Source: an uncultured Mycoplasmatota bacterium (GTDB lineage Bacteria > Bacillota_I > Bacilli_A > RF39 > UBA660). Taken from it: 40,725 nt of DNA. Location of the stretch: positions 1 to 40,725 of the forward strand of contig CANAXT010000007.1 in assembly GCA_947365915.1 (NCBI GenBank), in the 5' to 3' direction. The notes below the pieces were generated by a model, which saw only the letters and a list, made by a program, of their open reading frames with translations, searched no databases and was not told the DNA's origin. Position 1 is the stretch's first letter. Every line of letters begins with the position of its first letter. Positions 9,244 through 15,824 of the stretch are shown here, in pieces. The translations under genes were made by a program, and so were the position numbers.

Positions 9244-9270
9244 GACAAATTTTATTTTATCTAGTATAAT
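9242..9270 (+). promoter_or_regulatory. Consensus sigma-A promoter with no obvious downstream gene
   Basis: TTGACA (9242-9247), 17-base spacer, TATAAT (9265-9270), then GTAG. It points at the 3' end of the transposase on the opposite strand. It shares the block ATCTAGTATAATGTAG with the promoter after ftsH. Either it drives a short RNA or antisense transcript, or its former gene was displaced. Confidence 0.75.
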
Positions 9271-9295
9271 GTAGGTTACTACTCAGCTAATCAAG

Positions 9296-9320
9296 CCAAA
9301 AAGAGGTTAAACGATTAACC
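9296..9320 (-). terminator. Terminator of the IS66-type transposase
   Basis: Perfect inverted repeat GGTTAA (9305-9310), ACGA, TTAACC (9315-9320) overlapping the transposase stop codon. On the minus strand it is followed by TCTTTTTGG. Confidence 0.65.
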
Positions 9321-10877
9321 TTGATATCCAAACAATTCTTTATTATCAAAAATATTATGAATAGATCCTAACGGATTTATTTTTCTTTTTATACTTGTTT
9401 TGATGATACTCATTGATGATGCAAACTCCTTTGCTCCTTCTTTTGTTCTAAATCCTCCTGATACTTTTGTTTTATTTTTGATCATTCTTAAATCTCTTTC
9501 CACTAAATTATTATCAAATGGAATATTGTAATCTTTTATATAAAGCAACTGACTTTCTTTGCATTTTAATAACCTTCTTCTTAATTTCTCTGCCTTTTGT
9601 TTATATACCACTGATTCTATTTCTCTATCTTCTATCTTTGCTCTTTCTAATATCTCATCATATTCCTTTTCGTATCTTTCAATTTCATATTCATCAAAAC
9701 TTTTTTTCTTATATTGTATGGCTATTTTTCTGGTCTGATTTACTCGAAAGAAAAACGATGACATTTCTCTTTGCCAATTAGTTTCTTTCACATTTTGATT
9801 GATTTCTTCTAAGTATCTTCCTATGTGTACAATGCATTCTTGATGGCTTTTCCCATATTTGTATATTCCTGTATCATGGTCTGCTATGATACAACCCAAA
9901 TATCTTGGTAATATGTTATCTTCTTCTATTGGTTTATCTCCTTTTTTTTCATGAGCTTTATACAATACATTTTTTTTGTTACTATATCCTCTAAAATAAC
10001 ATAGTTTCCCATTCATTTTTGCTGTTGTTTCATCTGTATGCATTATGTTTTCATTCAATATATTATTTTCTATATTTTTTGTTGTTTCTTTTGATTTATT
10101 ATAAAATTCTTGATAAAAATTTTTGATTGTTCCTTCTGATATATTTATTTTATTATTTGATAAGGCACTAATAAAAGATACAATTCTATTATACAACATT
10201 GCATGTTGTTGACCTAATTCTACCACTAATGATTTTATACTATTGTCATAACTTACTTCTGGATAAAATTCTTTTGGTATACTTTCTGTATATTCTGGTT
10301 TATGAATAAATTTATGTCTTTCTAAAATTGTTATTACCTTTAATCCTACTTTATATTTGATAATATCTTCTTTCGATACTGCTCCTTTTACTTGATGGCA
10401 AAATTCTTTGATTTCAAATAATCCTTTTTTCATCATATTTTCTATTTTTCTTTTTCTTAAGCAATGTCCTTTGTGCCCAAATTGACCTCCAGATTTTTTG
10501 TAAGTTCTGGTTCTATAATTATATTGATTGGCACTTGATTTTTCTGTTTTAACAGAGACAATATCTGTACTAGGAGGCTTACTAGAATTAGTACTATTTT
10601 TATTCATATGATTTCTTAATCTATCAATTTCTGAGTCTTTCACTTGTATTTGTTCTTCTAACATTTTGATTTTTTCTTCAAAATGTTCAGTAACTTTGTT
10701 TACTGCTTTGGCTATTGAACGCTCAATATATGCATCTATTTCATCTACCTTTTTTTGTAATCTTTTATTTTCTGCTTTTATTGAATCTAATTCTATTTTC
10801 ACCTTTTCATATTTTTTTGATAATCTTTCATTTTTCGCAACTTCTTTTTCATATAATTCATATATTGGATTTGCCAT
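9315..10877 (-). CDS. IS66-family transposase (TnpC-like)
   Basis: About 520 residues. The N-terminal ~100 residues form a coiled coil (KNERLSKKYEKVKIELDSIK and onward). It is followed by the family hallmark NSSKPPSTD and a GGQFGHKGH segment. The DDE catalytic core shows HTDET, IIADHD and the C-terminal FDNNLVERDLRMIK, giving the D, D and E positions. I prefer the start at 10877, preceded by AGGAAGTGAT; an upstream ATG at 10904 has no ribosome-binding site. The usual partners tnpA and tnpB are absent and I could not define terminal inverted repeats. It may be a single-gene IS66 relative or an element that has lost its ends. The frame is intact. Confidence 0.85.
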   Translation of the reverse strand: MANPIYELYEKEVAKNERLSKKYEKVKIELDSIKAENKRLQKKVDEIDAYIERSIAKAVNKVTEHFEEKIKMLEEQIQVKDSEIDRLRNHMNKNSTNSSKPPSTDIVSVKTEKSSANQYNYRTRTYKKSGGQFGHKGHCLRKRKIENMMKKGLFEIKEFCHQVKGAVSKEDIIKYKVGLKVITILERHKFIHKPEYTESIPKEFYPEVSYDNSIKSLVVELGQQHAMLYNRIVSFISALSNNKINISEGTIKNFYQEFYNKSKETTKNIENNILNENIMHTDETTAKMNGKLCYFRGYSNKKNVLYKAHEKKGDKPIEEDNILPRYLGCIIADHDTGIYKYGKSHQECIVHIGRYLEEINQNVKETNWQREMSSFFFRVNQTRKIAIQYKKKSFDEYEIERYEKEYDEILERAKIEDREIESVVYKQKAEKLRRRLLKCKESQLLYIKDYNIPFDNNLVERDLRMIKNKTKVSGGFRTKEGAKEFASSMSIIKTSIKRKINPLGSIHNIFDNKELFGYQG

Positions 10878-10969
10878 AAGATTATCACTTCCTTTATTTT
10901 TCATTATAGAAGCATATTTCTTTTTTTTACTCTTTTGAAACTATTTTGTTATATAAATTTTTTTCTCAT

Positions 10970-11017
10970 AACCGAATAGTTACAAAACGACAAAATTAGA
11001 CTAAAAAAAGGTATACT
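10970..11017 (+). promoter_or_regulatory. Promoter and conserved upstream element of the pilin-like gene
   Basis: The block AGTTACAAAACGACAAAAT (10978-10996) is repeated exactly at 40593-40611. CGACAA (10988-10993), an 18-base spacer and TATACT (11012-11017) form a promoter-like unit with the same spacing at both sites. The direct repeat ACAAAA-CG-ACAAAA has an 8-base period, as some response-regulator sites do. The regulator is unknown. Confidence 0.6.
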
Positions 11018-11043
11018 ATAAAGATAGTAAAGGAATGATAAAA

Positions 11044-12636
11044 ATGAAAGAAAAAAGAGGTTTCACATTAATAGAGCTATTAGCAGTCATAGTAATACTT
11101 GCGGTAATCGCTTTAATCGCAACCCCAATTATATTAAACATCGTAGAAAAATCCAAAAAAAGTGCCTTTCAAGATAGTGCCTATGGACTAATAGAAAGTG
11201 CAAAATTATTATATACAGAAAGTATATTAGATGGAGATGCCAAAGATCAAGTATTTGAGTTTGGAGAAGGGAAAACAAACAACTTAAAATACAGTGGATC
11301 AGCTCCAAAAGGAGGAACCATAGTATTAACCAAAGAAGGAGAAATAGAAGTAGCAATACACAACAATGAATGGTGTGCAGTAAAGGGAAAATCAGAAAGT
11401 AAAATAACATTAAAAAAATATGAATCAGGAAAATGTGAGGTAACAAATAAACCAGATGTATCAGTAGATCCAGAAGAACCAGAAGTAACGAATTCAGATA
11501 ATTCAGGAGCAGAAAAACCAAACTTAAATGGATTAGTACCAATAAAATGGAATGGAACAACATGGATAAAAGCCGATGAAAAAAATGGTGCAGGAGCAAA
11601 TCAATGGTATGATTATAATCAACAGATGTGGGCAAATGCAGCCTCAGTAACAGAAGAATATAGAAACAAAAATGTTGGAGAAGAAATACCAGAGAGTGCA
11701 ATAAATGCATACTTTGTATGGATACCAAGATATGAATATCAGTATACAAATTTAGGAAGTAGTTATGCAGGAGGGTCTCAAGCACAACCAGGTCAGATAA
11801 ATATAAATTTCATAGCAACAAGTAAAACAAGTCCAAGTAGTAATTATAAAATTCATCCAGCGTTTACATTTGGGTCAACACAACTAGCAGGGTTCTGGGT
11901 AGGAAAATTCGAGACAACAGGAAGTGCAGGTACCCCAACAATAAAACCAAACTTAAGTTCATTAAGAAGTCAAAATGTAAGTACACAGTTCACAACAGCG
12001 CAGAAGTTCAGCGCCTCAGGAAACACATATGGAATAAGTACGTCAGCAGATGCGCATATGATGAAGAATAGTGAATGGGGAGCAGTAGCGTATTTAAGTC
12101 AAAGTAAATACGGAAAATATGGAAATAGTAGTTATAGTGGAGCAAATAAGGAAGTATATCAGAATAAATCAGATAGCTATATAACAGGATGTAGTAGTGG
12201 AGCGCCAGGAGCGTCAGGAAGCTATGGTTGCGCATATACATACGAAAAGAGTACAGGAGGAATAGGAGCGAGTACAAGTGGAACAATATACGGAGTATAT
12301 GACATGAGTGGAGGAGCATATGAATACGTAATGGGAGTATATAGTCAGGCAATAGGATCATCAGGATTTGGAAGTTTACCAGCAAGCAAATATTATGATA
12401 ATTATACAACTACCTCAGCAACAACAGCATGTAACTCAGGAATATGTTACGGACATGCACTAAGTGAGACGAGCGGATGGTATTCCGATGCCGCCGACTT
12501 CGTCGATTCGAGTGGCCCGTGGTTTCTCCGTGGCGGGATCTATAACGATACGACGCGTGCAGGAGTGTTTGCTTCAAACACCAGCTTTGGTTCTGCGAAC
12601 TACAATTTCTCGTTCCGGGTGGTAGTGCTCGGTTGA
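11044..12636 (+). CDS. Type IV pilin-like surface protein with a C-terminal C-type-lectin-like domain; probable DGR target
   Basis: 530 residues. The N-terminus KEKRGFTLIELL and its hydrophobic helix form a class III prepilin signal: cleavage after G6, F7 at +1, E11 at +5. A pilin-like region with two cysteines follows, then an acidic proline-rich linker (about 140-165). Next is a long domain with YFVWIPRYEYQ resembling the FGE/SUMF1 C-type-lectin fold, ending PWFLRGG...FRVVV. That ending is typical of the variable region of diversity-generating retroelement targets. From about 12465 the DNA becomes GC-rich with foreign codons (CTC, CGT, CGG, TCG). The start at 11044 follows AAAGGA with good spacing; ATG 11035 is too close. 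Likely exported, anchored as a pseudopilin and used for binding. The ligand is unknown. Confidence 0.82.
   Translation: MKEKRGFTLIELLAVIVILAVIALIATPIILNIVEKSKKSAFQDSAYGLIESAKLLYTESILDGDAKDQVFEFGEGKTNNLKYSGSAPKGGTIVLTKEGEIEVAIHNNEWCAVKGKSESKITLKKYESGKCEVTNKPDVSVDPEEPEVTNSDNSGAEKPNLNGLVPIKWNGTTWIKADEKNGAGANQWYDYNQQMWANAASVTEEYRNKNVGEEIPESAINAYFVWIPRYEYQYTNLGSSYAGGSQAQPGQININFIATSKTSPSSNYKIHPAFTFGSTQLAGFWVGKFETTGSAGTPTIKPNLSSLRSQNVSTQFTTAQKFSASGNTYGISTSADAHMMKNSEWGAVAYLSQSKYGKYGNSSYSGANKEVYQNKSDSYITGCSSGAPGASGSYGCAYTYEKSTGGIGASTSGTIYGVYDMSGGAYEYVMGVYSQAIGSSGFGSLPASKYYDNYTTTSATTACNSGICYGHALSETSGWYSDAADFVDSSGPWFLRGGIYNDTTRAGVFASNTSFGSANYNFSFRVVVLG
12461..12636 (+). other. Putative DGR variable region (VR)
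   Basis: My hand count of 12481-12640 gives about 54% G+C, against 30% for 12121-12180 in the same gene. Codon choice flips from AGA/TTA/CCA to CGT/CGG/CTC/CCG. It encodes PWFLRGG (residues 492-498) through FRVVVLG (524-530), the position and motif of lectin-fold variable regions. Variable residues are probably those between GG and FR. No template repeat or reverse transcriptase is in the window, so the call is inferred from architecture. Confidence 0.65.
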
Positions 12637-12637
12637 T

Positions 12638-12677
12638 CGTTGCGAAGCAACGTGCCTCAGCTTCTCCGAACGGAGAA
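12638..12677 (+). repeat. Two hairpins directly after the variable region
   Basis: CGTTGC-GAA-GCAACG (12638-12652) begins one base after the stop codon. TTCTCCG-AA-CGGAGAA (12662-12677) follows. Neither is followed by a T run on the plus strand, so they are not ordinary terminators. A GC-rich stem-loop just after the initiation-of-mutagenic-homing site is known to aid homing in studied DGRs. Confidence 0.65.
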
Positions 12678-12726
12678 AAAAAGAAAAAGAAAGAAAAAAA
12701 TAGAAAAAGAAAAAAGAAAAGAGCAC
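12678..12726 (+). other. Purine-only tract
   Basis: About 50 bases of A and G, interrupted by a single T, just after the hairpins. It is of low complexity and not coding. It may reflect drift or replication slippage, or form an unusual helix. Confidence 0.6.
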
Positions 12727-12733
12727 AGATAAA

Positions 12734-12765
12734 GAAAACGGTTCACGATGAAGGGAGCCGTTTTC
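12734..12765 (+). repeat. Long inverted repeat downstream of the pilin-like gene
   Basis: GAAAACGGTTC (12734-12744) pairs with GAGCCGTTTTC (12755-12765) as an 11-bp stem with one G-T pair and a 10-base loop. It is followed by GGCGATTTATC rather than a T run. It could be a weak terminator or a cruciform. Confidence 0.7.
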
Positions 12766-12867
12766 GGCGATTTATCTAGTAACCATACAGTTACAAGTTT
12801 ATTTTGATATTACAATTACGATATTATCAAAAATGTAATAAATATATATTTTATTAACCCATCCTCC

Positions 12868-12897
12868 TTGCACTCCCCCCAACCAACATGTTATAAT
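12868..12897 (+). promoter_or_regulatory. Promoter of ychF
   Basis: TTGCAC (12868-12873), an 18-base spacer holding an unusual run of six C, and TATAAT (12892-12897), 22 bases before the start codon. Confidence 0.65.
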
Positions 12898-12919
12898 AAA
12901 GCAGAAAAGAGGCGATAAC

Positions 12920-14011
12920 ATGAGTTTAACAGCAGGAATCGTAGGATTACCAAACGTAGGAAAATCAACCCTATTTAACGCAATTACCAAAAAAAACATT
13001 CTAGCGGCTAATTACCCATTCGCAACCATAGAACCAAACGTAGGAGTCGTAACCGTACCAGATGAAAGACTACAATACTTAGAAGAACTATATACACCAG
13101 AAAGAACAATACCAACTACATTTGAATTTACTGATATCGCAGGACTTGTCAAAGGAGCAGCAAAAGGAGAAGGACTCGGAAACCAATTCCTATCTCACAT
13201 TAGAGAAGTCGATGCCATTGTAGAAGTTGTAAGATGCTTTGAAGACACCAACATAATACACGTAGAAAATGATGTAGACCCAATCAGAGATATTGAAATC
13301 ATCAACGTAGAACTAATGTTAGCAGACTTAGAAATCATAGAAAATAGAATCTCAAAAATCGGAAAAAAAGCAGGAATGTCTAAAGACAAAGAAACCATAC
13401 AAGAATATAACTTATTAAACAAAATCAAAGAACACCTAGAAAAAAACGAACCAGTTAGAACTTTAGAACTCACAGAAGAAGAACAAAACATCTTAAAACC
13501 ATTTCACTTACTTACCAATAAACCAATCATCTATATGGCAAACATTAACGAAAACGAAATTGGAAAAACCAACAAATATGTAGAACAAGTAAAAGAATAC
13601 GCTAAAAACACACAAGTAATCACAGTATGTGCAAAAATAGAATCCGAACTAAGTGAACTAGAAGAAACAGACAAACAAGAATTTTTAAACGAACTTGGAA
13701 TCGAAGAAAGTGGACTAGATCAACTCATCAAAGCCACTTATGAGTTACTAGGACTTGCTACATACTTCACAGCAGGAAGCGATGAATGCAAAGCATGGAC
13801 CTTCAAAAAAGGAATGAAAGCACCAGAATGCGCAGGAATTATCCACACAGACTTTGAAAGAGGATTCATTAAAGCAGAAATCATGAGCTACGAAGACCTA
13901 AAACAATACGGAAACGAAAAAGCAGTAAAAGAAGCCGGAAAAATGAGACTCGAAGGAAAAGAATATATCATGCAAGACGGAGACATCTGTTACTTCAGAT
14001 TCAATGTATAA
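12920..14011 (+). CDS. ychF: Redox-regulated ATPase YchF (Obg-family P-loop NTPase)
   Basis: Universal P-loop NTPase of the Obg family that prefers ATP and associates with ribosomes. The P-loop GLPNVGKS is at residues 9-16, DIAGLVKGA is the G3 region, and TNKP takes the place of the guanine-specifying NKxD, as is normal for YchF. The C-terminal TGS domain contains DECKAWTFKKGMKAPECAG and the FRFNV ending. 363 residues is standard length. The order ychF-rpsF-ssb-rpsR is conserved in Firmicutes, here with a Fic gene inserted. Its stop overlaps the Fic start. Confidence 0.95.
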   Translation: MSLTAGIVGLPNVGKSTLFNAITKKNILAANYPFATIEPNVGVVTVPDERLQYLEELYTPERTIPTTFEFTDIAGLVKGAAKGEGLGNQFLSHIREVDAIVEVVRCFEDTNIIHVENDVDPIRDIEIINVELMLADLEIIENRISKIGKKAGMSKDKETIQEYNLLNKIKEHLEKNEPVRTLELTEEEQNILKPFHLLTNKPIIYMANINENEIGKTNKYVEQVKEYAKNTQVITVCAKIESELSELEETDKQEFLNELGIEESGLDQLIKATYELLGLATYFTAGSDECKAWTFKKGMKAPECAGIIHTDFERGFIKAEIMSYEDLKQYGNEKAVKEAGKMRLEGKEYIMQDGDICYFRFNV

Positions 14012-14600
14012 AATCACTTCCAAAAAAATAACAGAAACCATATATAGAAGCGCTAAACTAGAAGGAATCAATACAACAGAAATATATTCTTTTATTAAAA
14101 ACCAAAAAACAGACAATAACAAACTAAAAGGACTAAAAGACGGTTGGAAATTTGTACTGAATACCATAGAAGAAGAACTAACCATCGACTATATAAAAAA
14201 AGTACACTTTCAAATATGCAAAGGACAAAACATAACCCCACTTGGAGAATTCAGAAACAAAGGAGTAGGAATCACAGGAACCACATGGAGACCAAAACTT
14301 CCAAGTAAATGTGACTACGAAAAAGAACTAAAAGAGCTAAAAAACATTCCAAACGAACTAGATAGAATCATCAGTATCTTTTGCTGGATTCAAAGAAGTC
14401 AAATGTTTTTAGACGGAAACAAAAGAATAGCAAACTTAATAGCCAACAAAGAAATGATCAAACATGGACAAGGAATTATATCAGTACCAGTCGAAAAAAT
14501 AGGAAACTATTTCACACAACTCATTAATTATTATGAAACAGGAAACATAGAAAATATCAAACAATGGATCTATCAAAACTGTATAGATGGAATCGAATAA
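14004..14600 (+). CDS. Fic/DOC family protein with N-terminal inhibitory motif
   Basis: 198 residues. The Fic core motif (usual HPFxxGNGR) reads QMFLDGNKR at residues 133-141, so the catalytic histidine position is glutamine. My recollection is that a Firmicutes Fic group has RSQMF.DGNKR here, so this may be a subfamily trait rather than damage. Near the N-terminus SAKLEG (16-21) fits the class II autoinhibitory motif (S/T)xxxE(G/N). Fic proteins usually move AMP or other phosphate groups onto target proteins; whether this one is active is doubtful. The start overlaps ychF by eight bases, implying co-translation with a ribosome-associated NTPase. A hairpin terminator follows. Confidence 0.82.
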   Translation: MYKITSKKITETIYRSAKLEGINTTEIYSFIKNQKTDNNKLKGLKDGWKFVLNTIEEELTIDYIKKVHFQICKGQNITPLGEFRNKGVGITGTTWRPKLPSKCDYEKELKELKNIPNELDRIISIFCWIQRSQMFLDGNKRIANLIANKEMIKHGQGIISVPVEKIGNYFTQLINYYETGNIENIKQWIYQNCIDGIE

Positions 14601-14621
14601 AACTTTTTAGAATACAATGAA

Positions 14622-14650
14622 ATAGGGTTTACAAAAACCCTATATTTTGT
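14622..14650 (+). terminator. Terminator of the ychF-fic unit
   Basis: Perfect 9-bp stem ATAGGGTTT/AAACCCTAT with ACAA loop (14622-14643), followed by ATTTTGT. It overlaps the rpsF promoter. Confidence 0.75.
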
Positions 14651-14656
14651 TATAAT
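14628..14656 (+). promoter_or_regulatory. Promoter of rpsF-ssb-rpsR
   Basis: TTTACA (14628-14633), 17-base spacer, TATAAT (14651-14656). The spacer contains the 3' arm of the upstream terminator. Confidence 0.75.
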
Positions 14657-14659
14657 CAA

Positions 14660-14713
14660 AAACGAGTATGAAATTACTCCTTGCTTTTTTTTAAAGCCAA
14701 AAGACCATAAGGA
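14660..14713 (+). promoter_or_regulatory. rpsF leader, candidate S6:S18 autoregulatory RNA
   Basis: Two short hairpins, GAGTA/TACTC (14664-14679) and GCTTT/AAAGC (14683-14697), precede the AGACCATAAGGAGG Shine-Dalgarno region. The layout resembles the leader bound by the S6:S18 complex in many bacteria. The assignment is by memory of the motif and position. Confidence 0.5.
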
Positions 14714-14722
14714 GGTGTAAAA

Positions 14723-15013
14723 ATGACAAACTATGAAATTATGTTCATCGTTCGATCAACCCTAGGAGAAGACGAAATCAAAAAAGTAGTAGAAAACTTT
14801 GAAGGAATCTTAACAACAAACGGAGCAAAAGTAACAGACAAAAAAGAAATGGGTCAACGTGAACTAGCTTACGAAATCAAAAAATGTAAAAATGGTTACT
14901 ATTTTGTATTTGAAGTAGAAGCAAATGATGATAAAGCGATTAGAGAATTTGATCGATTAGCACTTATCAACAACGCAATCCTTCGTCACTTAATTACAAA
15001 AATAGAAGATTAG
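14723..15013 (+). CDS. rpsF: 30S ribosomal protein S6
   Basis: 96 residues, the usual length, beginning [18 protein letters not shown]. It shows the S6 core [22 protein letters not shown]6 binds the central domain of 16S rRNA as a dimer with S18, which is encoded two genes downstream. It lies behind its own promoter and leader, with GGAGG nine bases before the start. Confidence 0.96.
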   Translation: MTNYEIMFIVRSTLGEDEIKKVVENFEGILTTNGAKVTDKKEMGQRELAYEIKKCKNGYYFVFEVEANDDKAIREFDRLALINNAILRHLITKIED

Positions 15014-15024
15014 GAGGAAAATGC

Positions 15025-15495
15025 ATGAATCGTGTTTTATTAATTGGAAGACTAACAACAAAACCAGAACTAAGATATACTGGATCAAACTTACCATATA
15101 CCCGTTTCTCACTTGCCGTAAATCGTACTTACAATAACGCGCAAGGACAAAGAGACACAGACTTTATCAACATAGTAGCTTGGAGAAAACAAGCAGAAAA
15201 TGTTTGTAACTTTTTAGACAAAGGAAGTTTAGTTTCAGTAGACGGAAGAATACAAACAGGAAGTTATGACGGACAAGATGGAAACAAACGTTACACAACA
15301 GAAGTAGTAGCAGATATGGTACAATTCCTAGAAACAAGATCTCAAAGTCAAAACAGAGCAAGTGCGAATAATGACACAGTAACACCTTATGATTATCAAA
15401 ATACACCAGAACCAACAAATGACATCAATGTAGACAATGATCCATTTGCAGACTTTGGAGACAGTGTTTCTATCGATGATAACTTCTTAGACTAA
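15025..15495 (+). CDS. ssb: Single-stranded DNA-binding protein
   Basis: Binds and protects single-stranded DNA in replication and repair. The OB fold begins [19 protein letters not shown] and includes [15 protein letters not shown] low-complexity linker (residues ~110-140) leads to an acidic tail ending SIDDNFLD. The usual DDDIPF-like tip, which recruits partner proteins, is therefore not canonical: the final proline-phenylalanine is missing. 156 residues. Placed between rpsF and rpsR as in most Firmicutes. Confidence 0.95.
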   Translation: MNRVLLIGRLTTKPELRYTGSNLPYTRFSLAVNRTYNNAQGQRDTDFINIVAWRKQAENVCNFLDKGSLVSVDGRIQTGSYDGQDGNKRYTTEVVADMVQFLETRSQSQNRASANNDTVTPYDYQNTPEPTNDINVDNDPFADFGDSVSIDDNFLD

Positions 15496-15509
15496 AAGGA
15501 GGAAATAAA

Positions 15510-15731
15510 ATGGCTGATTTTTATAGAAAAAAGAAAAAAGTTTGCCAAATGTGCGCAAAAAAAGATGTTGATTATAAAGACATCGACATCATAAAAAAAT
15601 ATATCAGTAATGGAGAAGGAAAAATTTTACCTAGAAGAATTACTGGAGCATGTGCAAAACATCAAAGACACATTGCTAATGAAATTAAAAAAGCACGTTT
15701 TATGGCACTAATACCATTTGTAAGAAAATAA
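15510..15731 (+). CDS. rpsR: 30S ribosomal protein S18
   Basis: 73 residues, normal size. The N-terminal KKKVCQMCAKK pair of cysteines and the basic core ISNGEGKILPRRITGACAKHQR are typical. It assembles with S6 on 16S rRNA. AAGGAGG precedes the start. It is the last gene of the rpsF operon; a terminator overlaps its stop codon. Confidence 0.96.
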   Translation: MADFYRKKKKVCQMCAKKDVDYKDIDIIKKYISNGEGKILPRRITGACAKHQRHIANEIKKARFMALIPFVRK

Positions 15732-15749
15732 GAGCAATCTTATTTTTTT
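15727..15749 (+). terminator. Terminator of the rpsF-ssb-rpsR operon
   Basis: Stem AATAAGA/TCTTATT with GCAA loop (15727-15744), followed by T. It overlaps the rpsR stop codon. Confidence 0.85.
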
Positions 15750-15783
15750 CATGATCTTGACGATGATTGAAATATCTATAAAT

Positions 15784-15811
15784 AAATTTTCCAGACTTGT
15801 CTGGAAAATTT
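15784..15811. repeat. Perfect 12-bp inverted repeat
   Basis: AAATTTTCCAGA, loop CTTG, TCTGGAAAATTT. It lies between the rpsR terminator and the YhcG remnant. It may be a bidirectional terminator or the remains of a mobile-element end. Confidence 0.85.
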
Positions 15812-15824
15812 AAAAAGGAAGAAA

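Larger units (their letters stand above)
9296..10970 (-). mobile_element. IS66-like insertion, ends not resolved
   Basis: The span covers the transposase gene, its terminator and its upstream region. It sits between the parA-to-transporter operon and the pilin-like gene. No matching terminal inverted repeats or target duplication could be identified by eye, so the boundaries are approximate. Base composition is like the host. Confidence 0.5.

Noticed and set aside
9221-9320. Possible tRNA or structured RNA after the transporter
   Set aside because: No cloverleaf, T-loop or CCA end could be drawn; only a promoter and the transposase terminator are supported.
11129-11785. Long minus-strand open frame opposite the pilin-like gene
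   Set aside because: Leucine- and histidine-rich shadow of an AT-rich coding strand, with no ribosome-binding site and no family resemblance.
12121-12300. Glycine/serine-rich stretch of the pilin-like gene as a coding tandem repeat
   Set aside because: The AGTAGTGGAGCA-like pieces are similar but not regularly spaced, so no true repeat unit can be defined.
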